Below the pieces are notes generated by a model. The model worked only from the letters and a program-made list of their open reading frames with translations, had not been told where the DNA came from and made no database searches. Shown here in pieces: positions 35,239-42,228 of a DNA stretch of 58,811 nucleotides. Made by a program: the position numbers and the translations under genes. The first letter of the stretch is position 1. Every line of letters begins with the position of its first letter. This DNA is from an uncultured Shimia sp. (GTDB lineage Bacteria > Pseudomonadota > Alphaproteobacteria > Rhodobacterales > Rhodobacteraceae). The DNA lies in assembly GCA_937897325.1 (NCBI GenBank), contig CALCOY010000120.1:1-58811 (forward strand), written 5' to 3'.

Positions 35239-36306
35239 TCAGTCATGTTGGACGAAGACTGGGGCGACAGGTTCCCCCAGATCTTCGACGGCTTCCGCTT
35301 CGATCAGTTCTCTAATTCTTTTGCGGTAAACATTCGGGCCCTTGTCAATGGCAATGCGCACCGGCCTGCGGTTCTGCGGGCGCTGTTCGGCGAGGTGGAT
35401 CGCTTCAAGAATGTCCTTGTCTTCCTGGAATGCCGCGGCAAGCAGGGCGTCCATCCGGGCAGAGGCCGCCTCATCCCCCACAGCGGTGTTCCTCAAATGC
35501 ATCCAGTGGTCGATGGTATGGTGCTCATTCACCGGCGTGACAAAATGCAGAGCAAAAACGCGCACACCGCGATGGCGTTCATCCTCGGGGCAATTCTCCG
35601 CAGTGTCTATACTGCCGAAATCGATCACGGCCGTCGATGGCAAATGCAAGTCGTAGTAATGCCAACGGTCGACATTGCCATCAAAACCACCAAAAGCTTG
35701 GAAGAACCCTATCGGCGGTGCATCGCGAATCCACCGCCATGCGCGAATGATCGATCCTGAGGTCGAGACATGCACTGGCACATCCTCTGACGAGGCATTG
35801 CCTAATGTGGTGGGATGTACAAAACTCACATGCGCCGGATCCACGAGGTTCTCGGCGACATTCAGGTAATGCGCATTGATATGCAAATGCCCACCGTGAT
35901 GCAGGTGCCAGCCTTCTTGCGATAATTCGGGAATGTCGAAGATGGTCGCGGGATCAGCGGCTGCGGGGTCACCCATCCAAACCCAGACGATACCGTGCCG
36001 TTCTTCAACAGGAAAGGCGGGGACATTTGCGCTTTTTGGGGTGTTTGTCTGGCCCGGCACGCGCACACATGTCCCAGACCCATCAAATGTCATCCCATGA
36101 TAGCCGCATTGAATCGCATCGTCTATCAGCTTTCCCTTGGACAGCGGCAGAAGCCGATGCGGGCAGCGGTCTTCGAGCGCATGGAGCGTGCCACCGCTGT
36201 CGCGAAAAAACACGAGGGGGATGCCGACAATTTCGATCGGTTGGACCGCGTTGACGAACTCTGCCGACCATCCTGCTACGTACCAGTTGTTCCGAACGAA
36301 CCTCAT
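35239..36306 (-). CDS. Rieske non-haem iron oxygenase, vanillate demethylase-like
   Basis: 355 residues from the ATG at 36306 (GGAG upstream), which matches family N-termini (RNNWYVAGW). The Rieske centre is complete: Cys48-x-His50 and Cys67-x2-His70 (CPH and CGYHG). The mononuclear iron ligands are visible as Asp156, His159 and His164 in NLVDPAHVSFVH. These enzymes hydroxylate or O/N-demethylate small aromatic acids using electrons from a reductase. No reductase gene is adjacent. It leads the transporter operon, so the imported compound may first be demethylated or hydroxylated. N-methyl pyridines such as trigonelline or homarine are candidates (inference). Confidence 0.92.
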   Translation of the reverse strand: MRFVRNNWYVAGWSAEFVNAVQPIEIVGIPLVFFRDSGGTLHALEDRCPHRLLPLSKGKLIDDAIQCGYHGMTFDGSGTCVRVPGQTNTPKSANVPAFPVEERHGIVWVWMGDPAAADPATIFDIPELSQEGWHLHHGGHLHINAHYLNVAENLVDPAHVSFVHPTTLGNASSEDVPVHVSTSGSIIRAWRWIRDAPPIGFFQAFGGFDGNVDRWHYYDLHLPSTAVIDFGSIDTAENCPEDERHRGVRVFALHFVTPVNEHHTIDHWMHLRNTAVGDEAASARMDALLAAAFQEDKDILEAIHLAEQRPQNRRPVRIAIDKGPNVYRKRIRELIEAEAVEDLGEPVAPVFVQHD

Positions 36307-36362
36307 TCCGTATGCTGCTCCACACCGTTTGTGCATAGTATTGAGGGACATTAATCATTTTC

Positions 36363-36412
36363 TGTCAAACAAAATTTGTTAGCGTACGAATGTTATTGGT
36401 ACAGGTTTGACA
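36363..36412. promoter_or_regulatory. Inverted TTGACA-bearing repeats upstream of the Rieske gene
   Basis: TGTCAAAC at 36363-36370 and GTTTGACA at 36405-36412 are exact inverted copies 34 bp apart, presenting a consensus -35 hexamer outward in each direction. A smaller inverted repeat, AACAAA-A-TTTGTT, lies at 36368-36380. They occupy the upstream region of the minus-strand Rieske/transporter unit and may be promoter and operator elements. No good -10 box was found. Confidence 0.35.
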
Positions 36413-36698
36413 TCTGTTTGTCTCTTGAGCGCCGACCCAAGGATGCCGCAGATCAAGGCGGATGGCCAACATGTCTTTACTGCTTTTTTTACACGCATCA
36501 GGAGAAGCATCGGGAACGGATCCAATGCGGAGTGGTCGCCTTATCCTGAAAGCCGACCTCAAAATGGAAAGCTTCGAGGCGGCTATGTGTCACTCTGATT
36601 GGTCCAGTCACTCGAAGGCAGCTCTGGTGTTTTTCATCATGTCCATTGCTTCGCAGGTTACGAAGCCGTCCATCTGATGCTTGACCGGATCAAGGCCA

Positions 36699-36923
36699 TC
36701 AGAAATCCCCTTTTCGCAAATGCTTATCAGTCGCCAAAGCGCGCATAAGACCGGTGCACATCTGCGCGATGTTTCTCGCCGCCATCTTCTGTTGATGCTT
36801 TGCCACCCTCATTTTGAGCGAAGAAGACCGCTCATTCCAATAGCCTCGCGAGGTCAAATGGCAGGTGCGAACGACACCGACGAGGATTGAGAACCAATTG
36901 ATTTCAGTTTGAATGCGCGACCA
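36699..36923 (-). pseudogene. Possible IS630-type transposase C-terminal remnant
   Basis: The minus-strand text EINWFSILVGVV recalls the EIWFSIL-R block that ends the IS630 catalytic domain, and the later KMAARNIAQMCTGL weakly follows the family's tmAkPfkWtytG-L pattern. No intact N-terminus or inverted repeats were found. It lies in the 800-bp gap between the Rieske and enamidase genes and suggests a past insertion splitting the catabolic cluster. The match is by eye only. Confidence 0.4.
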
Positions 36924-37078
36924 TCGTCTCTTCTTTTGACAGATGACCTTAGTCTTTTCACGCCGCCAGAAGTCAATTCGTTGACAAACGAAGTGATGCG
37001 GTTGCGTGTTGCATTTCGACAATGCCGTCAAACATCAGCGATCGTCGCGAAGTGCTTGACGCGAAGATGCAGGATATG

Positions 37079-37089
37079 TTGGCATACAA
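37079..37089. promoter_or_regulatory. Candidate MarR operator before the enamidase gene
   Basis: TTGGCATACAA lies 19 bp before the ATG at 37109. It matches TTGGTATGCAA at 45811-45821, upstream of the hydroxylase operon, at 9 of 11 positions; the differences are two transitions. TTG...CAA arms are typical of MarR sites. Confidence 0.5.
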
Positions 37090-37108
37090 ACAAATTTGAG
37101 AGGGCGCG

Positions 37109-38272
37109 ATGGAAAAGCTCGTCATACGAAACATCGGTCAGATCCTGTCGGGAAAGTTTGAAGACCCGATCATCGACGGAGACTGCCTCGTGGCCTTGGA
37201 TGGCAAGATCGAGGCTTGGGGCTCAGAAAAGGACCTCGATTGTGAGGACGCCACAAGTGAAGTCGATGCCAAAAAGGTGACTCTCGCGCCTGGCCTGATC
37301 GACAGCCACGTTCATCCAGTTGTTGGCGACTACACGCCCCGACAGCAGCAATTGCACTGGATCGACAGCACGCTGCATGGCGGTGTGACGACCATGATCT
37401 CTGCCGGTGAGGTGCATATGCCAGGCCGACCGAAGGACATCGTCGGTCTTAAGGCGATGTCGATTGCGGCGCAACGCTGGTACGAGAACTTCCGTCCCTC
37501 CGGCGTCAAGGTACATGCCGGTGCACCCGTGATAGAACATGGCATGGTCGAGGAAGACTTCGCAGAGATGGCCAAAGCAGGTGTCAAATATCTTGGCGAG
37601 GTCGGGTTAGGCACGGTGAAGGACGGCAAGACTGCGCATGAAATGGTGAGTTGGGCGCGCAAATATGGAATGCAGTCCACCATCCACACCGGCGGACCTT
37701 CGATCCCCGGGTCGGGCCTGATTGATGCGGATATGGTCATCGAGACCGGGACGGACGTCATTGGCCACATTAACGGCGGGCATTCGGCCCTGCCCGATGA
37801 CCAGATCATCTGCCTTTGCGAGACCTGCAAATCGGCCTTTGAGATCGTGCACAACGGCAATGAACGCGCCGCCGTTCTAACCGTGAACACCGCGCGGGAG
37901 CTTGGCAAACTCGATCAGGTCATCCTGGGCACGGACGGGCCCGCCGGGTCCGGCGTTCAACCTCTGGGCATCTTAAGGATGATCGCCATGCTCTCGGCCT
38001 TTGGAAACGTGCCCGCCGCCCAGGCCTTCTGTTTTGGCAACGGCAACACGGCGCGACAGCGCAACCTGGATGTGGGGCTCATCGAAAAAGGCTATGCTGC
38101 AGATTTTGTCTTTCTAGATCAGGCACAGCATTCGCCCGGAAAGACCATGCTGGAAAGCGTGGAGCAAGGCAATCTGCCTGGGGTGGGCATGACTATCATC
38201 GACGGTGTGGTGCGGACGACTCGTTCACGAAATACACCACCGGCGAACCGCTTCCCCGAGCAGATCCGCTAA
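37109..38272 (+). CDS. ena: Enamidase-like amidohydrolase
   Basis: 387 residues with GAGAGGG before the ATG at 37109. It is an amidohydrolase barrel with PGLIDSHVHP (metal His67/His69), TIHTGG (about 191-196), GHINGG (about 219-224) and GTDGPAGSG near residue 275. The HGGVTTMISAG-H-PGRPKD segment and the C-terminal TRSRNTPPA are distinctive of Eubacterium barkeri enamidase as I recall it. That enzyme hydrolyses 1,4,5,6-tetrahydro-6-oxonicotinate to 2-formylglutarate and ammonia. Neighbouring hydroxylase and 6-hydroxynicotinate-reductase-like genes supply exactly the preceding steps. It ends four bases from the convergent MarR gene. Confidence 0.9.
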   Translation: MEKLVIRNIGQILSGKFEDPIIDGDCLVALDGKIEAWGSEKDLDCEDATSEVDAKKVTLAPGLIDSHVHPVVGDYTPRQQQLHWIDSTLHGGVTTMISAGEVHMPGRPKDIVGLKAMSIAAQRWYENFRPSGVKVHAGAPVIEHGMVEEDFAEMAKAGVKYLGEVGLGTVKDGKTAHEMVSWARKYGMQSTIHTGGPSIPGSGLIDADMVIETGTDVIGHINGGHSALPDDQIICLCETCKSAFEIVHNGNERAAVLTVNTARELGKLDQVILGTDGPAGSGVQPLGILRMIAMLSAFGNVPAAQAFCFGNGNTARQRNLDVGLIEKGYAADFVFLDQAQHSPGKTMLESVEQGNLPGVGMTIIDGVVRTTRSRNTPPANRFPEQIR

Positions 38273-38275
38273 GGG

Positions 38276-38719
38276 TTAACAAATCTTTCGGAGCAGACGT
38301 GCCAAGGTTCTGCGCTCGCCTGCGGAAAGCGGCGCCAGGGTTTCTTCCGTAATGCGTAGCCCATCCGCCTTTAGATCTGCGATCAGCGCTGCGCCTTTCT
38401 CAGTCAAACAAATGTTCGAGCGTCGCTTATCGCCTGGGTCCGGTCTTGCAATGACGAGCGCCTTCGCCTTGAGGCGGTCTACAACGCCCTTGATCGTTGC
38501 CACATCCATGGCCGCCAACCGGCCAAGGTGGTTTTGCGACACCTGCCCGTGCTCGGAGATGCGGATCAGAGTTGAAAACTGGGTCGGCGTCAGCCCCTCC
38601 GAGATCAAGGACTGAAAGATCGCGGCATGGCGCTGACCGGCCAGTCGCAGCAGATAACCGATCTGCTCATCCAGGACATAGTCCGGCCCCAGCGTCACAG
38701 TCTCTGCTTGTTTGGCCAT
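38276..38719 (-). CDS. MarR-family transcriptional regulator
   Basis: 147 residues, start ATG at 38719, four bases after the preceding DUF1185 gene. The MarR winged helix is clear: LTPTQFSTLIRISEHGQVSQNHLGRLAAMDVATIKGVVDRLKAKALVIARPDPGDKRR, with the D-K-R-R wing tip conserved. As last gene of the hydroxylase operon it would be autoregulated. The 11-bp TTG...CAA site before that operon and before the enamidase gene is a good candidate operator. The likely inducer is a pathway substrate or intermediate. Confidence 0.92.
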   Translation of the reverse strand: MAKQAETVTLGPDYVLDEQIGYLLRLAGQRHAAIFQSLISEGLTPTQFSTLIRISEHGQVSQNHLGRLAAMDVATIKGVVDRLKAKALVIARPDPGDKRRSNICLTEKGAALIADLKADGLRITEETLAPLSAGERRTLARLLRKIC

Positions 38720-38722
38720 GGC

Positions 38723-39307
38723 CTATCGCAACCCGTCATTGCCCTCCGCGTCTTCATGCGTCAGGCCGCCCACCCGTGGCAAGGGGCGACCGCTGTCAGT
38801 GACAGCCACCGCCACCAAAATCTCATTGGCACGCGGCGCATCGTTGAGCCGGATTTCAATTCCGTCGAAATGGCTGCGCACATATGCCGCGTCCTTGTGG
38901 CCAAGCGGCACATCCAGAACTTGGCCCGGGCTGCCCATCTTCTTGGACGAGGGCACAAGTGCAGCGCCTTTCTCGACTTCTTTGCGCAGCGGCGCTCCGA
39001 GCTTCGGGTGCAGGATCGCTGCGGCGTGCTCCAACTCGCCATTTTCCCCGACCATCGCAGACTTACCGTAGCTCTCGGCCTCCTCTGGTGCGATCCCAAG
39101 CGCCTCGACGCATTTACGGCCGAGAAGCTCGCCCAACTCCGAACCAATCTCTATCAGCGGGCTCAGGTCCTCTTCATAGCGGCCCGCAAAGGGGTTTTCG
39201 ATCACTGCCACCGCAACCGCCTTGCGGGTCGCGGGTGTTATGGCACGCCCGATCTCAATATGCGTCTCTTCGACATGGACCGCGATTTTCCTGATGCTGG
39301 CGCTCAT
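38723..39307 (-). CDS. DUF1185 (amino acid synthesis family) protein, copy B
   Basis: 194 residues; the ATG at 39307 overlaps copy A's stop by four bases. The family pattern is VAVIENPFAGRYEEDLSPL, then SYGKSAMVGENGELEHAAAILHPKLGAPLR, VPSSKK, and AAYVRSHFDGIEIRLNDAPRANEI. The name of the family is historical and no reaction is established. It is paralogous to the next gene upstream across its whole length and shares the DGLR C-terminus. Its position among ring hydroxylation and reduction genes implies a catabolic role, perhaps on the heterocycle or a ring-opened acid, or as a heteromer with copy A. Confidence 0.88.
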   Translation of the reverse strand: MSASIRKIAVHVEETHIEIGRAITPATRKAVAVAVIENPFAGRYEEDLSPLIEIGSELGELLGRKCVEALGIAPEEAESYGKSAMVGENGELEHAAAILHPKLGAPLRKEVEKGAALVPSSKKMGSPGQVLDVPLGHKDAAYVRSHFDGIEIRLNDAPRANEILVAVAVTDSGRPLPRVGGLTHEDAEGNDGLR

Positions 39308-39885
39308 CTCAGACCATCCCTTCCTTCTATTTCGGCTGCCGCCAGACCGCCTGCACGATCATGGATTCGGGGTCCTGTGCTCATTGCCAGCACCAGCGCC
39401 ATTTCGCCCGCTTTGGGCGCATCGCTCAAACCAACTTCCATCGCGTCAAAATGGCTGCGGACATAGGAGGCATTGATATGCGTGATTGGCACATCCAGCC
39501 GCCCGCCGACGCCCACGACCTTTTTGGTTGAAGGCACGATCGCGTTGGAATTGTCGAGCAATTGCCGCATGGCATACCCGCCAGGCGCATGCCAGAGTGC
39601 ACCGTGTTCCAGCTCGCCCGCCTCGCCGATCATCGCACCCTTTCCATAACCTTCGATCTGCGTGGGCCCGCCCAAGAGATCGATCAACCGCTGCGCCATC
39701 GACAACCCGAGCGGTTTCAGATCCTCCATGAACCATTGGATGTCGGGCTCGTAACGGCCAGCAAAGGGATTTTCGATCACCGCGATACCTGCTGCGCGTT
39801 TCAAGGAATTCTCAGGCACCGGGCCGCCTTCATGAAAAATCTCTTCGACCGCAAAGGCTGTCTTTCGCAACGTCGGTTCAGGCAA
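39304..39885 (-). CDS. DUF1185 (amino acid synthesis family) protein, copy A
   Basis: 193 residues, its ATG overlapping the UPF0280 gene by eight bases. It shares with copy B the blocks IAVIENPFAGRYE, EGYGKGAMIGEAGELEHGA, IVPSTKK, ASYVRSHFDAMEVGLSDAPKAGEM and the DGLR end, but differs in the middle (LWHAPGGYAMRQLL). Conserved Glu, Lys and His residues in the GELEH and STKK motifs could be catalytic. The family is functionally uncharacterised; two tandem copies suggest a heteromeric complex or two successive reactions. Confidence 0.88.
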   Translation of the reverse strand: MPEPTLRKTAFAVEEIFHEGGPVPENSLKRAAGIAVIENPFAGRYEPDIQWFMEDLKPLGLSMAQRLIDLLGGPTQIEGYGKGAMIGEAGELEHGALWHAPGGYAMRQLLDNSNAIVPSTKKVVGVGGRLDVPITHINASYVRSHFDAMEVGLSDAPKAGEMALVLAMSTGPRIHDRAGGLAAAEIEGRDGLR

Positions 39886-40747
39886 AGGTCAGCTCCTTTT
39901 TCACGGGCACAAGCCGCGGCCCCTCGAGGATGTCGGCGTGGGATTGCAAAAACAGTGCGGCATCGGTGATCAAACCGGCCTCGGTGAACGAATGCGCCGT
40001 CACTCGGCCAGCGCGTAAGGCGGCCTCGCACTCGTCATCCGCAAGCGGGCCGCAGCCCACAACAACCTCGCGCGCATCCAGATCGGTGTCATCAGCAAAT
40101 GAATTGGCCGGACGGCGACGTATGGATCGATGGCCCGGCAGATCCACAGCGTTTGCAATCAATGTTGCTGCCACATCGGCCTGTGCAGCGGAGGGGGCCA
40201 AAACGGTCACGCTGTCGGCGATCCCGAGACTGTGGCTGCGACCATGCCACCCGCTGGTCGCTATACCGCCGATCCCTTCGCCCGCGCGCACCAGAATATG
40301 TCCCAGCTGTCGCCCCACATGATCGGACATCATCAACCGAAATTGCGCATCATCAGCAAGGTGCAACGCAATGTCACCGCCATTGTTCACGAAGGCACGT
40401 GTTAGCTCTGCCTGCGACACCATAGCGGCCATCACCTCGTCCGCCACGGCGCCAGCCACAGCGGCCATCCGGGTGAAGAAAACCTCGATGGGTACGCCAA
40501 GCGCTGCCCGGTGCATACGCTGCGCAACGGGCCCATTCGGTTCGGCCATTGTCGGATGCATGCCGACGCGCAGGTCCGACAATTCTGCGACCAGCTCATC
40601 CAGAATGCTGGAAAAGCGCGCCGTCGCAGCCTCAAACGCTCGCTGCCGCTGCCCTTCCGCGCCAATGATCAGATCGATGGGTCCATGCTGGAGGTGCAGG
40701 CGTCGCCCGTCCGGCATGATATGAGCCGATGGTCCCATTGCATTCAC
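39878..40747 (-). CDS. UPF0280 family protein (ApbE-like superfamily)
   Basis: 289 residues; its start overlaps the reductase stop in ATGA. The segments AVAGAVADEV, AFVNNGGDIALHL and GIGGIATSGWHGRSHSLGIADSVTVLAPSAAQADVAATLIANA mirror the flavin-binding and GGD core of ApbE FAD:protein FMN transferases, though other parts differ. Known: UPF0280 proteins share the ApbE-like fold. Inference: it may handle flavin for the neighbouring reductase or other redox enzymes here. I saw no canonical [ST]GA[ST] flavinylation motif in the reductase. A distinct enzymatic role is equally possible. Confidence 0.85.
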   Translation of the reverse strand: MNAMGPSAHIMPDGRRLHLQHGPIDLIIGAEGQRQRAFEAATARFSSILDELVAELSDLRVGMHPTMAEPNGPVAQRMHRAALGVPIEVFFTRMAAVAGAVADEVMAAMVSQAELTRAFVNNGGDIALHLADDAQFRLMMSDHVGRQLGHILVRAGEGIGGIATSGWHGRSHSLGIADSVTVLAPSAAQADVAATLIANAVDLPGHRSIRRRPANSFADDTDLDAREVVVGCGPLADDECEAALRAGRVTAHSFTEAGLITDAALFLQSHADILEGPRLVPVKKELTFA

Positions 40748-42228
40748 CCCCGAGCGGACCAGCGGAAATTCCGGCGCGCCGTCGGGTCATGGGCGCTGTC
40801 ATTCTGTGCCACATGACGAGCGGCGTTGCGGTTTACATCGTCCACCGACCGTATGTGACCGATATGGCCGCCAAGCGCCTTGTAATCACTGACACGGAGC
40901 GTGAACTCAATGGGCGCCACAAGCGCCGGTGTTGGCACATAGCCGAAGGATTGCGTCGGCATGTCCAGCACGTCCACCATCACCGTGATCCCACCGCCGG
41001 GCCATACGAAGGCGTCTGCCCCGCCACAGGACACATGGGTCAGACTGTCCTTGACTGAGCGGGTCAGGCGCACAGGGTTCTCCGTCACACCTGCCCGGAG
41101 ACTACCGCCCGCGCCACCCATGAAGAGCACGGAACAGACCGAAGGCTCGCAGTTTTCAGCAATCAGATCCGCCGAGGCCTTGAGCGGCTCGGGAACGGTC
41201 TTGATTTGCGGGATAAGGTCGGCGTCGAGCTCGAAATAGGCGTATTGCTCGCCGGTGGTCGACACCATCAGCAACCGCAGACCCTCCCATGCCATTTTCG
41301 GGTTGAAGGGGCCGAGAATGGTCAGAGGATCGTCGATGTCGGTGCCGCCCCAACCGGTGCCCGGTTCGGCCACCTGGAAATAGCGCCCGGGGGTCGAGCG
41401 ACGCCCCTTGATCTTGATGCCTGTGGCGGGCACTTTGAGCTGCTTGCCCGTCTCATGCTCGGACAACACACCGGTGATGTGATCGTCGACCACGACGACC
41501 TCGTCCACATGGCCGATCCACTGCTTGGGAAACATCCCGATCGTAGCCGACCCGCAGCCCACGCGCATAAGGTTTTCGGTGACACCATCGATGATCGGCG
41601 GTTGACCGGCCTGCACCACGACCTCAGTCTCGTCCCCGGCCTCGCCGATCGCCATGGCGACCGCCTCGCGGTTGCACAGCCGCATCAGAGCGTCGCAGGT
41701 CACGCGGCCTTCCTTTTTGGAACCGCCTGTCAAGTGCTCCACCCCACCAAGTGACAGCATCTTGGAGCCATATTCAGACGTTGTCACATGGCCTACTGGC
41801 TCACCATCCACCCGCACCACGTCGCATTCGTGGCCGATATGGCGATCGGTATCGATTTTCACCTTCACGCCGCAGTAGCTGAAGATCCCCTCTGTCACTA
41901 CAGTAACCATGTCCACCCCGTCGATGTCCTGGCTGACGATAAAGGGGGCAGGCTTGTAGTCGGGATAGGTGGTTCCCGCGCCAACGGCCGTCACGAAGGG
42001 ACGCGCACCCTTGATGATATCGCCGTCCCAGGGATCTTCCCTATCGCTCGGCATAAACGGGACCAGCTTCCGATCAGGTGTCTGAACAATCGTCAGCGGA
42101 TCCAGTCGGACCAGCGTCCCATCTTGATTGGCATAACGGTCGCAGGCACCGGATTTGCCGTCAGCGATGTAACACATCACCGGGCAGGCATCGCAGCGGA
42201 TCTTACCGGGCTTCAGATCCTGTTTCAT
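40744..42228 (-). CDS. hnr: 6-hydroxynicotinate reductase-like Fe-S protein
   Basis: 494 residues; both ends overlap neighbours by four bases. The N-terminus carries Cys12, Cys15, Cys19 and Cys29 (CDACPVMCY...GAC), a likely iron-sulfur site. The VVTEGIFSYCGVKVKIDTDRH segment and glycine-rich runs (VGCGSATIGMFP, MGGAGGSLRAGVTENPV) mark the family annotated as 6-hydroxynicotinate reductase. In E. barkeri that enzyme reduces 6-hydroxynicotinate to 1,4,5,6-tetrahydro-6-oxonicotinate, the enamidase substrate. The C-terminal tail is Arg-rich. Genes for the preceding and following steps are adjacent, so the assignment is well supported, although related heterocycles are possible substrates. Confidence 0.85.
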   Translation of the reverse strand: MKQDLKPGKIRCDACPVMCYIADGKSGACDRYANQDGTLVRLDPLTIVQTPDRKLVPFMPSDREDPWDGDIIKGARPFVTAVGAGTTYPDYKPAPFIVSQDIDGVDMVTVVTEGIFSYCGVKVKIDTDRHIGHECDVVRVDGEPVGHVTTSEYGSKMLSLGGVEHLTGGSKKEGRVTCDALMRLCNREAVAMAIGEAGDETEVVVQAGQPPIIDGVTENLMRVGCGSATIGMFPKQWIGHVDEVVVVDDHITGVLSEHETGKQLKVPATGIKIKGRRSTPGRYFQVAEPGTGWGGTDIDDPLTILGPFNPKMAWEGLRLLMVSTTGEQYAYFELDADLIPQIKTVPEPLKASADLIAENCEPSVCSVLFMGGAGGSLRAGVTENPVRLTRSVKDSLTHVSCGGADAFVWPGGGITVMVDVLDMPTQSFGYVPTPALVAPIEFTLRVSDYKALGGHIGHIRSVDDVNRNAARHVAQNDSAHDPTARRNFRWSARG

